Position numbers and translations under genes: made by a program. Of a stretch of 64,000 nt of DNA, positions 52,018 through 62,374 are shown in pieces (positions within the stretch are counted from its first letter, which is position 1; each line of letters begins with the position of its first letter). This DNA comes from DASQPR01 sp963797605 (GTDB taxonomy: Bacteria > Actinomycetota > Actinomycetes > Mycobacteriales > Micromonosporaceae), in the NCBI GenBank assembly GCA_963797605.1, contig CAWCPX010000016.1, forward strand, positions 124,001 to 188,000. The letters are read 5' to 3'. The notes beneath the pieces were generated by a model that saw only the letters and a list, made by a program, of their open reading frames with translations, made no database searches and had not been told where the DNA came from.

Positions 52018-52815
52018 ATGGCAGACGCAGTAGCCGTGGCGGTTGGCGTAACCGCTGAAGATTATGACGACGCCCATGCGGCTCATCCCAGCCCGTTGAT
52101 GATCGATCTGTGGGCGGAAGCATTTGGTGATCAGTACCCGGTGGAGGTTCAGCCGTTCAGCTCGTGTTCCTGGTGGGTTCTGGCCCAAACGGTCGCGTCG
52201 CTCCGGCTGGCTCCGGATTCGCTGCTCGTCGACCTCGGCTGTGGCCGCGGCGGCCCCGGCCTCTGGCTCGCGCGAGCGATGTCCGCGCGCCTGGTGGCGA
52301 TCGATTTCAGCACCGTCGCGGTCACGGCGGCCAGGCAGCGTGTCCCCGACTTTCTCGCCCCTGACCGCGCGGATATCCGTCAGGCCACGTTCCAGGACAC
52401 CGGTTTGGATGACGGATGCGCGGCCGGCGTCGTGAGTATCGACGCGTTGCCATTCGCCCCTGATCGACTGGAAGCGTTGCGCGAAATACGGCGGATCCTG
52501 GCGCCCACGGGCCGCGCGGTCATCACCGCTGTCGAACGGCCGGCGGGCCCCGGCAGTTGGCACAGTTTGGCCGCGGACGCCGGCCTGGAAATTGAACAGA
52601 CGCTCGTCAACCCGGATTACGAAAAACATTGGCGTCGTCTTTATGCGCTGTGGGAATCGCATGAATCCGACCTACGCCGAGAAATCGGCGACGAAGCCAC
52701 GGATGATCGTTTGTACGAGGCAGCGAAAGTCGGGCCACGGCTCGGTCAGAAACGCGCGTTGTTGATGGTGATGCGTCCGGCCGAGGACATCTTTCCAGCC
52801 ATACCTTACTTATGA
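52018..52815 (+). CDS. SAM-dependent class I methyltransferase
   Basis: A 265-residue methyltransferase with motif I LLVDLGCGRGGPGLWLA near residues 68-84, an acidic motif II and LREIRRILAPTGRAVI after it. The substrate is unknown; the fold suggests a small-molecule acceptor. The upstream 185 bp and downstream 331 bp hold no other gene, and codon use looks ordinary. It lies between ctaG and a HAD phosphatase. Confidence 0.85.
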   Translation: MADAVAVAVGVTAEDYDDAHAAHPSPLMIDLWAEAFGDQYPVEVQPFSSCSWWVLAQTVASLRLAPDSLLVDLGCGRGGPGLWLARAMSARLVAIDFSTVAVTAARQRVPDFLAPDRADIRQATFQDTGLDDGCAAGVVSIDALPFAPDRLEALREIRRILAPTGRAVITAVERPAGPGSWHSLAADAGLEIEQTLVNPDYEKHWRRLYALWESHESDLRREIGDEATDDRLYEAAKVGPRLGQKRALLMVMRPAEDIFPAIPYL

Positions 52816-52847
52816 CACCGCTGGTGAGAGCGCATAGAGGCAAATGA

Positions 52848-52880
52848 GACGACCCCCGCCGGGGGGTGGCGGGGGTCGTC
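52848..52880 (+). terminator. GC-rich hairpin after the methyltransferase gene
   Basis: GACGACCCCCGCC (52848-52860) pairs with GGCGGGGGTCGTC (52868-52880) across a seven-base loop, 33 bp after the stop. No U-run follows, so the terminator would rely on the stem alone, as is often seen in high-GC actinobacteria. Confidence 0.65.
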
Positions 52881-53132
52881 GGGGCCCGGCTCCGGGGGGG
52901 TGAGCCGAACCGCCCAGCGGTCATGCGGGGGGCGCAAGAACCGCCGAGAGTTTTCGAGGACATGAAACCTCGTTGTTACTCGCAAGCATGCCTGACTTTT
53001 TCGGGCACGTCGAGGCCTCCAGTGCCCAAACCGTGCGACAGAAGTATCAGATTTTGGCAGCACGCTTTCGGCGGTAACTCAGCGCGGACTCCTTGATCAC
53101 GGCATGCGGCCGCCATCGTGGCCGCTAGGGGC

Positions 53133-53138
53133 TAGACT
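53133..53138 (+). promoter_or_regulatory. Putative leaderless -10 box (TAGACT)
   Basis: TAGACT ends eight bases before the GTG at 53147 and no ribosome site intervenes, which fits a leaderless start for the HAD gene. Confidence 0.4.
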
Positions 53139-53146
53139 TTCCGGCC

Positions 53147-53950
53147 GTGGGCCATGGTGCTGCCTTTTTTGACCTAGATAAGACCGTGATCGCGAAGTCG
53201 AGCGCGCTGGCTTTCGGCCGACCGTTTTATCGCGACGGCCTGATTACCCGGCGTGATGTCGTGAAAGCGGCGTATGCGCAGCTCAGTTTCAAGATGGGTA
53301 AGGCCGACGATCCACAAATCGCACGAATCCGTGACTACATGGCCACGCTGTGTAAAGGCTGGTCCGTCGAGCAGGTTAATCAGATCGTCCGGGAGACGCT
53401 GGAAGAGCTGATCAACCCGTATATCTATGCCGAAGCCGCTGCCCTGATCGAGGAGCACCAACGCGCCGGACGCGATGTCGTGCTGGTCTCCGCGTCGGGC
53501 GAGGAAATGGTGCGACCCATCGGGGCCCTGCTCGGGATTCACGATGTCATCGCCACCCGCATGGTGGTCAAAGACGGTCGCTACGCCGGTGAGGTCGAAT
53601 TCTTCGCCGCCGGTGTCAACAAGCTCAACGCGGTGCGATCCCTCGCGGCCGCACGCGGTTACGACTTGTCCGAGTGTTACGCGTACTCCGACTCGACGTC
53701 CGATCTGCCGTTACTCGAAGCGGTCGGGCACCCGTCCGCGGTGAATCCTGGACGCACCCTTCGCAAGATCGCTACTGATCGCGGCTGGCCAACGCTCGAG
53801 TTCCGCAACCCGATCCCGCTCTCCCGGCGCATCCGCGATCGGCCCGCCGTGCCGGTCGCCGCGGCCGCACTCGGGATCGGAGTCGCCATCGCCGTCGGAC
53901 TCGCCTGGTACGGACGCTATCGCCGCACCCGACTGGCGACGGCGGTCTGA
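53147..53950 (+). CDS. HAD-IB family phosphatase with C-terminal membrane helix
   Basis: A 267-residue SerB-like HAD phosphatase. The nucleophile motif is FFDLDKTVI (Asp at 9 and 11). Motif II is in VVLVSASGEEM, and motif IV is in YAYSDSTSDLPLL. Between residues about 230 and 255 a membrane helix (VAAAALGIGVAIAVGLAWYG) anchors it. In many actinobacteria a gene like this neighbours ssd and the tad genes; here ctaG and a methyltransferase lie between. The substrate is unknown; a lipid or phosphoserine-like phosphate is possible. GTG at 53147 has a -10 box directly before it. Confidence 0.88.
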   Translation: MGHGAAFFDLDKTVIAKSSALAFGRPFYRDGLITRRDVVKAAYAQLSFKMGKADDPQIARIRDYMATLCKGWSVEQVNQIVRETLEELINPYIYAEAAALIEEHQRAGRDVVLVSASGEEMVRPIGALLGIHDVIATRMVVKDGRYAGEVEFFAAGVNKLNAVRSLAAARGYDLSECYAYSDSTSDLPLLEAVGHPSAVNPGRTLRKIATDRGWPTLEFRNPIPLSRRIRDRPAVPVAAAALGIGVAIAVGLAWYGRYRRTRLATAV

Positions 53951-54185
53951 TCGTGGCGCCGCGCCCCCGATCGGGCGGGGATTTACCGCGGCCCCCTGGC
54001 GACCTTGGCCAAACCGGCGTAAAAAGAGTGGTGGAGCACCGCGAGCTGCTTGTTCGGTTGGCGGGCTGCCGGCACGGCCACTTGGAACCCACGTGCGATC
54101 AGCCGCGCGAGGCACGTTACAGCGATACCGCGAGGTCCGCTGGCGACGATTAAGGTGCACGCTTGGTAACCAGGATGGACGTGTG

Positions 54186-55058
54186 ATGACGGCGCCTCAG
54201 GCAGAGGCGCCGTCGCACTGCGTGGGGTTGGTCGGCGCCGGCAACATGGGCTCCGCGCTCGGCTCGGTGCTGCGGGAGGGCGGCGCGCGCGTCATCACCA
54301 CGTTGGCCGGCCGATCGCCTCGCACCGCGCGGCTCGTCGAGGCCGCCGGGCTCGAGCTGGTTCCAGACCTGGAGACCTTGATGGATACGGCCAGCCACAT
54401 CCTGGTCGTGACACCGCCCGGCGCGGCCGTCGACGCTGCCCGGGCACTGAGTGATGCCGCTCGACGTTCCGGCGCGCGACCGCTCGTCGCTGACATGAAC
54501 GCCATCGCACCGCAAACCGCAGCGTCCGTGGCGGAGGCCCTGGCTCCACTGCACTTTGTGGACGGTTCCATCTCGGGGCCACCGCCGACCGATCATCCGG
54601 GCGCTCGCCTCTACTTCGCCGGCCCGCGCGCCGCCGAGTTCGTCACGCTGCCGTGGCGCCATGTGACCCCGATCGACCTGGGCGCGCACGCCGGTGCCGC
54701 GAGCGCGCTGAAGATGTCGACGGCGAGTGTTTACAAGGGTCTCGTCGGCCTGTTCGCGCAGGCGATGCGCTCGGCCGACCACTACGACGTGCTCGATCCG
54801 GTGCTCGCTGACCTCCGCGGCGCCGGCTACGACCTCGTTGGCAGCGTTGCGCTCGCGGCGACGAAGGCCCACCGCTACGTCGGCGAGATGCGCGAGATCT
54901 CGCAAACTCAGGCCGGCGCCGGCCTCCCGCCGGAGTTGTTCGCCGCCTTCGCTGAGATCTACGCCGAGATCAGCCGGAGACCTCTGGCGTCCGACGATCC
55001 GGAGACGGTCGACCGCACGCTGCCGGCCAGTGACGTCGTGGCGAGGCTCAAGCCCTGA
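54186..55058 (+). CDS. NAD(P)-dependent dehydrogenase, 6-phosphogluconate/beta-hydroxyacid type
   Basis: A 290-residue oxidoreductase with an N-terminal Rossmann motif GLVGAGNMGSALGSVL and a C-terminal helical domain of the kind found with beta-hydroxyacid dehydrogenases (DUF1932-like). The usual catalytic lysine may lie in SALKMSTASVYKG. The substrate is unknown. ATG at 54186 is used; the frame extends 31 residues upstream but without homology. It is isolated, with a 235-bp gap before it. Confidence 0.82.
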   Translation: MTAPQAEAPSHCVGLVGAGNMGSALGSVLREGGARVITTLAGRSPRTARLVEAAGLELVPDLETLMDTASHILVVTPPGAAVDAARALSDAARRSGARPLVADMNAIAPQTAASVAEALAPLHFVDGSISGPPPTDHPGARLYFAGPRAAEFVTLPWRHVTPIDLGAHAGAASALKMSTASVYKGLVGLFAQAMRSADHYDVLDPVLADLRGAGYDLVGSVALAATKAHRYVGEMREISQTQAGAGLPPELFAAFAEIYAEISRRPLASDDPETVDRTLPASDVVARLKP

Positions 55059-55148
55059 CGGCAGCCGGACTTCAGGGCAGCGACGGATCGCGGGCTCCTG
55101 CTAGCGTCACGCGTCCGTTCGTGATCTACCCCTTACGCAGGAGCATTA

Positions 55149-55646
55149 ATGGGACTTTTCGACTTCTACTGGATCCTGCTGATCGTCAGCGGCATCATCA
55201 TGATCGGCCTCGGCGCGAGCGGTTTCGGTCGGGCCACCAAGGGCGTACGCGCCGTTAACCTGATCTTCGGCGCCGGTTTCGTCGGCTACGGCCTCTACCT
55301 CGGGCTGTTCTTCACAGGTGACTCGTACTTCGTCTTTTTCCAGGCATTCGTCGTGCCGGTCGTGCTGGTAGTCAACGCGGTCCGAAGCCGGGCGTCGCAG
55401 CCGAAGGCACCGGCCATGGGACAGCAGCCGCCGACCTGGCCGCCGGCTCCCGGGCAGCCGCAGAACCAGGTGCCGACCACGCCCTGGATCGTGCCCAACC
55501 AGCAGGCCCCTGGCCAGCCCAGCCCGAACCAGCAGATCCCCAACCAGCCCAGCCCGAACCAGGCGGCCGCGACACCGCCACCGTATTCCGCTCCCGCGTC
55601 ACTGACCACACCGACGCTGACCAGCGACGACGTACTGGGCCGTTAA
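55149..55646 (+). CDS. Small membrane protein with Pro/Gln-rich tail
   Basis: A 165-residue protein with three membrane helices in the first 80 residues and a low-complexity tail with NQQ/PSPNQ repeats. No family was recognised. CAGGAG lies before the ATG, and TAGCGT at 55102-55107 is a possible -10. Its stop overlaps the stop of the convergent Fic-like gene by four bases. Confidence 0.75.
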   Translation: MGLFDFYWILLIVSGIIMIGLGASGFGRATKGVRAVNLIFGAGFVGYGLYLGLFFTGDSYFVFFQAFVVPVVLVVNAVRSRASQPKAPAMGQQPPTWPPAPGQPQNQVPTTPWIVPNQQAPGQPSPNQQIPNQPSPNQAAATPPPYSAPASLTTPTLTSDDVLGR

Positions 55647-56398
55647 GAACCCTGAGCCACGATCTCGTCGCCTACGGCGGTCACCTCGGCAGCGGCCAGG
55701 GTGACCGCCGTCGCGTAGTGCTTCAACCAAGACCGGACGCCGTCGGGCGTACCGGTCGCGAACGCTCCCGCCGCTCCGACGTACTCCGGCCGCCTGGCCA
55801 GGTGTCCGATGTCGACACCGAGCAGGCCGCGGGGATCGAGACCGCCGGCGACCAGGGCCAGCCGGGCGGCTCCGCGAGCCACCACACCAGACGGTCCGGC
55901 GAACGGCGCGAGTGCGAGCAACTCGCCGTGCACGATGGCCGCGAGGAGAAGGGTCGAACGTTCCGAATCGCGCGCGCCGTCGACGACAAGACCCGCCAAC
56001 GCGTCGAGCCTCGCCGAGATCACCGGATCGACCCGGGGTCTGCCAAGTTCGTCGTCGGAAATCGTGCCCCGGGACGCGAGCACGTGTAGCCGGGCGAGCA
56101 CCTGCCGGGGTGCCCGAAGCCACTGCCCGGACAGGCCGTCGAGCGACCGGCTAACTCGCAGCGCGCCCTGCACGACCGGATCGGTGACGAGACCGTCCCG
56201 AACCTCTTCGACGTCGTACGCGTGATCTTCCAGCGCGGCGCTCGCCACGGCGGAACGGAGCCCCACCTCGGCCGCGACGGCTCCACCGGATCGGCGCAGG
56301 GCCGGGTGACGGAGCGCCAGATCCGCCGCGGCCCGAGCGTCGGCGAGCGCGGGCCGGACGTCGGCGAGGTCAAGGAGTGCGGCGAGCGGATCGGTCAC
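55643..56398 (-). CDS. Degenerate Fic/DOC-like protein
   Basis: A 251-residue protein with the helical outline of the Fic fold. The Fic motif (HPFxxGNGR in active enzymes) is reduced to APFAGPSGVVAR, lacking the catalytic histidine and the key glycines. AMP transfer is therefore unlikely. A homologue of this size stands near acs in other actinobacteria. GTG at 56398 is supported by the -10 box TACGGT seven bases before it and by the absence of homology further up. Confidence 0.72.
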   Translation of the reverse strand: MTDPLAALLDLADVRPALADARAAADLALRHPALRRSGGAVAAEVGLRSAVASAALEDHAYDVEEVRDGLVTDPVVQGALRVSRSLDGLSGQWLRAPRQVLARLHVLASRGTISDDELGRPRVDPVISARLDALAGLVVDGARDSERSTLLLAAIVHGELLALAPFAGPSGVVARGAARLALVAGGLDPRGLLGVDIGHLARRPEYVGAAGAFATGTPDGVRSWLKHYATAVTLAAAEVTAVGDEIVAQGS

Positions 56399-56405
56399 GT
56401 CGGTA

Positions 56406-56411
56406 ACCGTA
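56406..56411 (-). promoter_or_regulatory. Putative leaderless -10 box (TACGGT)
   Basis: On the minus strand TACGGT ends seven bases before the GTG at 56398, matching the spacing seen at four other genes in this window. Confidence 0.4.
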
Positions 56412-56591
56412 CCGGCCGACGCATCTTGGTCTTCGCGCAAATTTTGCGCGGAATCGTGCGCGGGGCTGTTCGTAATGCCGCCGAAACGGCAAGATATGAG
56501 CACGACCTCTCCGACCTGAACCATTCCGCGCTGGCCTCAGTCCGACTAGCGTGCGATGTTAACGACACATTTCTTTACTGGGAGCGCGCTC

Positions 56592-58583
<1,992 letters not shown>

Positions 58584-58594
58584 TCAGTCGCCTC

Positions 58595-58641
58595 GACAGC
58601 CGTCCCACGATCTTCGGGTCGTCGGGGCGGCTGTCTGTTTT
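58595..58641 (+). terminator. Intrinsic terminator of acs
   Basis: GACAGCCGTCCCACGA pairs with TCGTCGGGGCGGCTGTC (one bulge, one G-T pair) around an eight-base loop, and TGTTTT follows. It begins 11 bp after the acs stop. Confidence 0.9.
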
Positions 58642-58681
58642 CCGGTTCCGTACCGTCACGTTGTCCGAATCGCGAAAATGA

Positions 58682-58795
58682 GCGGCGGCGCAGGCGGATC
58701 GGATCAAGATCGCTGTGCTGGCCGGGTCGCTGATCTCCGCGCTGGTCGGAGCGTTCGCACTGCGGCGCCGGGCGAAGGCGATCCAGGCCGGATGA
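58682..58795 (+). pseudogene. nhaA: Relic of an NhaA-type Na+/H+ antiporter (C-terminus only)
   Basis: The plus strand encodes RIKIAVLAGSLISALVGAFA then LRRRAKAIQAG before a stop at 58793-58795, which resembles the last helix and tail of NhaA antiporters. The frame is closed by a stop just upstream (58679-58681), so only 37 residues remain. Its position, downstream of acs, is where nhaA is found in some actinobacteria. It is probably all that survives of a deleted gene. The match is short, so confidence is moderate. Confidence 0.5.
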
Positions 58796-58849
58796 CCGTA
58801 CGCGAGCGCGTCGAACCGGTGCCGTGTCAACGTCCAGACCGGTAGGCCC

Positions 58850-58855
58850 TACTCT
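58850..58855 (+). promoter_or_regulatory. Putative leaderless -10 box (TACTCT)
   Basis: TACTCT ends six bases before an ATG at 58862, which opens an eight-codon frame ending at 58888. The start of the hydrolase gene overlaps its stop. Confidence 0.4.
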
Positions 58856-58861
58856 GCTGTT

Positions 58862-58888
58862 ATGAGCGAACCCCCGGCGCCGCTATGA
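58862..58888 (+). CDS. Tiny upstream reading frame (MSEPPAPL)
   Basis: Eight codons read MSEPPAPL and end in TGA, which overlaps the ATG of the following hydrolase gene (ATGA at 58885-58888). The frame appears to come from a 23-base near-duplication of the hydrolase start (ATGAGCGAACCC occurs twice). It could act as a leaderless leader coupling translation to the hydrolase, but its translation is inference. Confidence 0.35.
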   Translation: MSEPPAPL

Positions 58889-59814
58889 GCGAACCCTCGG
58901 CGGCGATCGACGAGTCCTGCGTGCTCATCGAGGGGCCCTGGGCCCACCGCTTCATCGCGGCCAACGGCAGCCGCTTCCACGTCGTCGAAGCCGGCACCGG
59001 CCCGCTCGTACTGCTTCTGCACGGCTTCCCCGAGTTCTGGTGGGCGTGGCACCATCAGTTGCGCGCGCTGGCCGACGCCGGCTACCGGGCCGTCGCGGTC
59101 GACATGCGGGGCTACGGCGCGACCGACAAGCCGCCCCGCGGTTATGACGGCTACACCATGGCCGCCGATGTCACGGGGCTGATCCGGGCGCTCGGGGAGC
59201 GGTCGGCCGACATCGTGGGCGCGGGTTATGGCGGCATGATGGCTTGGACGACCGCCGCTTTCCATCCCAAAATGGTGCGCAAGCTCGTCGTCGCCGGTGC
59301 CGCGCACCCGCTGCGGCTGCGGTCCGCGCTGCTCACTGACCCTCGCGGTCAGTCGGCTTCGGCGACGCCGGTGCTGAAGTTCCAGATTCCACGCTACGAG
59401 CACGTGATCACTCGCGACGACGCGGTGATGGTCGGGCAGTTCCTGCGCGACTGGGGTGGTCCGGCATGGGTCAACGGCCCAGACTTCGCCGCGTACGAGC
59501 GCATTTGCCGGACGGCGATGCAGATTCCACAGACCGCGTTCTGCGCCCTGGAGTCTTACCGGTGGGCGTTCCGGTCGGCGCTGCGCCTGCACGGTTACCG
59601 ATTCGTGAAGGCGCTCCAGCAGCCGATCGTGACGCCGACGCTGCAACTGCACGGCGCGCTGGACCCGGCTGTGCTTCCGAGGACGGCCCAGGGTTCGAGC
59701 CGTTACGTCATCGCACGCTACGAGTGGCGCCTAATCGACGAGGTCGGTCACTTTCCGCACGTCGAGTCGCCGGAACTGGTCACCGGCGCGATCCTCGAAT
59801 GGATCAAGAGCTGA
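58885..59814 (+). CDS. EphE-like alpha/beta hydrolase lacking the usual nucleophile
   Basis: A 309-residue alpha/beta hydrolase related to epoxide hydrolases such as EphE of Mycobacterium. HGFPEFWWAWHHQL (oxyanion loop) and DMRGYGATDKPPRGYDGYT are typical. The nucleophile elbow, usually GHDWGG, reads GAGYGG, so the aspartate or serine is missing. The later acid and histidine (DEVGHFPHVES) remain. It may be inactive or use another residue. The gene is followed by a convergent type VII-linked gene. Confidence 0.85.
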   Translation: MSEPSAAIDESCVLIEGPWAHRFIAANGSRFHVVEAGTGPLVLLLHGFPEFWWAWHHQLRALADAGYRAVAVDMRGYGATDKPPRGYDGYTMAADVTGLIRALGERSADIVGAGYGGMMAWTTAAFHPKMVRKLVVAGAAHPLRLRSALLTDPRGQSASATPVLKFQIPRYEHVITRDDAVMVGQFLRDWGGPAWVNGPDFAAYERICRTAMQIPQTAFCALESYRWAFRSALRLHGYRFVKALQQPIVTPTLQLHGALDPAVLPRTAQGSSRYVIARYEWRLIDEVGHFPHVESPELVTGAILEWIKS

Positions 59815-59825
59815 CGCCGTCGGCG

Positions 59826-60191
59826 CTAGACCCGGTATTCGTGGAGGTCGATGACCTCGGACGCGGGCGCCCATCCCTGATAGACCCCGAAGTCGAATTC
59901 TTCCAGCCCCAACGTGGCCGCGACGGGTGACTTCCCACCCGTGTATTCGACTCGGAGCCAACCGTCATGCTCGCCGAGCACGATGAACGGCTCCTCGCGC
60001 CATGTGCACGTGGTGCGGACATAGCAAAAGTGGTCTACATCGGTCGCCGGGACGACCAGGCGGTAACGGCGGTCGTTGATGCGGGTGAAGCCCTCGGCGG
60101 GCTCGGTCGAGTAGAGGCGGTAGGTGTCACCGTCAGGGCTGGCCTCGTAGGTGACGCCACGATAGGTCGCCTGGTAGCCGTCACGCATCAA
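59826..60191 (-). CDS. Hypothetical protein paired with an SseB-domain protein
   Basis: A 121-residue, beta-rich soluble protein without a signal or recognised family. It has an aromatic-rich middle (YVRTTCTWREEPFIV) and may be a small binding protein or immunity-like partner. ATG at 60191 or 60188 begins the frame; its start overlaps the upstream gene's stop (ATGA at 60188-60191). Its function is unknown. Confidence 0.75.
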   Translation of the reverse strand: MMRDGYQATYRGVTYEASPDGDTYRLYSTEPAEGFTRINDRRYRLVVPATDVDHFCYVRTTCTWREEPFIVLGEHDGWLRVEYTGGKSPVAATLGLEEFDFGVYQGWAPASEVIDLHEYRV

Positions 60192-62374
60192 CGCTCACCC
60201 ACCCGGGACGCGCTCCACTCCGAACTGGCTCGTGCTGCCGGCCGCCCACGCCAACGAGGGTCGAGCGGATCATCTGCCGGGTCGGCGGTGGCCGGCACAT
60301 AGGACCGGGAGGCATGCCGTGATGTCGGCGCGGGCGGAGCCGGTGGCCGCGCGACCGGTGCCGGCAGCGTGCCCGCGATCGCCGCCGGCGCGCTCGAATC
60401 CCAATCGGCGGTGGCTCCGACCTCGCTAGCGGACCGCCAGGTGCACTCGTCGGCGTCGAGCACGGCGACGAGCATCCTCTCGCCCGTGCTTGTCAGCCGC
60501 CACATCTGCGCTCCGTGCGGCAGCCGGATGCTGTCGACCTTGAACTCGGCGATGACCTCTCCGCGCTCGGCCGGCGCGAAGCCGTTGCCACGGAACGGCG
60601 CTCGCTCGATCATCCAGCCCTGCATGGCACGCATGCCGGCTTCGTGCTGACCGCCATACGGGATCCGGTAAAGGTCACCTCGGTGCGCCGCCCATCGCAG
60701 CACATAGATGTCGGCCGCGTTGCGCACGAACGGCGAGCCCGTGTAGGACAGCCCGAGGGTCGAGTAAAGCTCCTCGGGCGTGCGCAAATGGGCTATCTCC
60801 GCGGCCCGGTGGACGAACCCCGACGCCCGGTCGTAACCGCGTTCGAGGTAGTAGTCGACCTGAGACGGTGCGATCGGCTTCTGCATGATGATCGTGCTCG
60901 TCGACGGCGCCGGGCCGCTGGGAGCCGCCTCCTCGGGCTCGGCATCGGGCTCATCGGCCGTCAGTCCGACGTCGGCAGCCCACGCGGCGAGCGCCTTGAC
61001 CTGAATGCCGGGCAACGTGGCCCCGACCGGAGCGCCCGGGTTGACGGCGAACTTCCACTTGATGTCGGGCCACACTCGGATGAGCTGGACGAACTTCGCG
61101 GTCACGGCCGCGACGCCGTCGCCCATGAACTCCTTCATGCGCTCGGGCGAGGTGAACACCACCACGTAGGCCTGGCCGTCGACCACCTCGCGACGCCACG
61201 GAAAGGACGGATCCTCCGGCCGGGCGTCGGTGGACTCCCCCGTCGGTATCGGGATCAGCACCTTCGCCAACAGCAGCGTCGACAGGAAGTTGTCGGTCTG
61301 CCCGCTCGTGGCGGCGGCGAGAAGGTTGGCCTCGACCTCGTTGGCCGGGACGAAGCTCGGTTTGGCGGACGCGGTCAGGCTGGACGCGTCGGGGGTGGCC
61401 TGGTTCTGCTTCGCGGCCGCGGCACGGCGACGGGCACCGGTCGCGGCGGCGACCATCGGAGCCTTGGGCACCGAAGCACGCCCGGAATCGTTGGCCGCGC
61501 GACCAACCGCCCGGAACTCGCCGGTGGTGACGACGGTCGCGTCGATGATGTCGGGATCTGCCGTGTCGGCCGCGCCACCGCCCCGCGACTCGACGACGGT
61601 CGCGTCGACGACCATCGCTTCCATCGCGGAGGCACCTATCACGGTCGACTCGATGATCTCGGCGTCGATCACCGTCGCGTCGATGATGCTGGCTTCGTAA
61701 CGACGCAGCCGGCGAATCGGGTCCCGGCTACCGGTCGTGCGGCCACCGGCGTGGCTCGTTCGCCGGTTCGCGCCTGACGAACCGACGGTCTCGCTCCGGA
61801 AACTCTCCGCTGGGCGGTTGCCGGCGGACGAGGGCTCGGGACCATCGACGACGACCGCGTCGAGGACGTCATCTGGCTCCAGCGGCTCGGCGGCTGCCTG
61901 GCGTGGCGCCGCGGCGGGCGGTGGCGGCGGCGTGGCGGGCACGCGTCGATCGACGCCGGGGCGGCGGCTGTGCGGATTGCCACCCGGGAGGCGGACGTCA
62001 CCGCGCGACAGTTGGCCGACGAACCACGGCGGCAGATAACCCTCGATCGGAAGACCGGGGTTGACCGCCAGCCACCATTCGTGATTGGGCCACGCGTCGG
62101 CGAGCTCATGGAACGCGATCTTGCGGGCGGAACCGGCGTTTTCAGCGAGGCAGAGCCGCATCGCCTCGGTGGATGTGAAAGACAGCACGTGCGTGCGACC
62201 GCCGGAGTTCCACGTGCCCCAGCCCATCGCGGTGCGACCGGCGAGCGCGTCGGCGGAAACGGGGAGTAACAGCTCGGTGCGCGCGAGAATGCGGAAGTAG
62301 AGCTCTTGGTCGGAGGTGCGGAGGGCGTCGCGCATCGCGGCTTCCGCCTCTGTGGCCGGTTCCCACTCAGTCAC
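60188..62374 (-). CDS. Two-domain SseB-like protein with an internal hydrophobic hexad repeat
   Basis: A 728-residue protein with two SseB N-terminal-type domains (about 1-115 and 345-460). The first has LFSF-like ELYFRILARTELLLPV; the second has LLAKVLIPIPTGES. They are joined by a disordered region and a repeat rich in (I/V)(I/V)(D/E)ATV units (about 225-285), which may form a beta-solenoid-like rod. A third soluble domain follows (about 490-660). It sits directly beside two WXG100 genes and eccB, so it is probably a type VII secretion-associated protein. The cargo role is inference. GAGAGGTGG precedes the GTG at 62374. Confidence 0.8.
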   Translation of the reverse strand: MTEWEPATEAEAAMRDALRTSDQELYFRILARTELLLPVSADALAGRTAMGWGTWNSGGRTHVLSFTSTEAMRLCLAENAGSARKIAFHELADAWPNHEWWLAVNPGLPIEGYLPPWFVGQLSRGDVRLPGGNPHSRRPGVDRRVPATPPPPPAAAPRQAAAEPLEPDDVLDAVVVDGPEPSSAGNRPAESFRSETVGSSGANRRTSHAGGRTTGSRDPIRRLRRYEASIIDATVIDAEIIESTVIGASAMEAMVVDATVVESRGGGAADTADPDIIDATVVTTGEFRAVGRAANDSGRASVPKAPMVAAATGARRRAAAAKQNQATPDASSLTASAKPSFVPANEVEANLLAAATSGQTDNFLSTLLLAKVLIPIPTGESTDARPEDPSFPWRREVVDGQAYVVVFTSPERMKEFMGDGVAAVTAKFVQLIRVWPDIKWKFAVNPGAPVGATLPGIQVKALAAWAADVGLTADEPDAEPEEAAPSGPAPSTSTIIMQKPIAPSQVDYYLERGYDRASGFVHRAAEIAHLRTPEELYSTLGLSYTGSPFVRNAADIYVLRWAAHRGDLYRIPYGGQHEAGMRAMQGWMIERAPFRGNGFAPAERGEVIAEFKVDSIRLPHGAQMWRLTSTGERMLVAVLDADECTWRSASEVGATADWDSSAPAAIAGTLPAPVARPPAPPAPTSRHASRSYVPATADPADDPLDPRWRGRPAARASSEWSASRVGER

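Larger units (their letters stand above)
52816..53146. other. Non-coding stretch between the methyltransferase and HAD genes
   Basis: Apart from the GC-rich hairpin at 52848-52880 and the -10 box of the HAD gene, I see nothing here. Several short frames exist but none has a start site or family resemblance. Confidence 0.6.
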
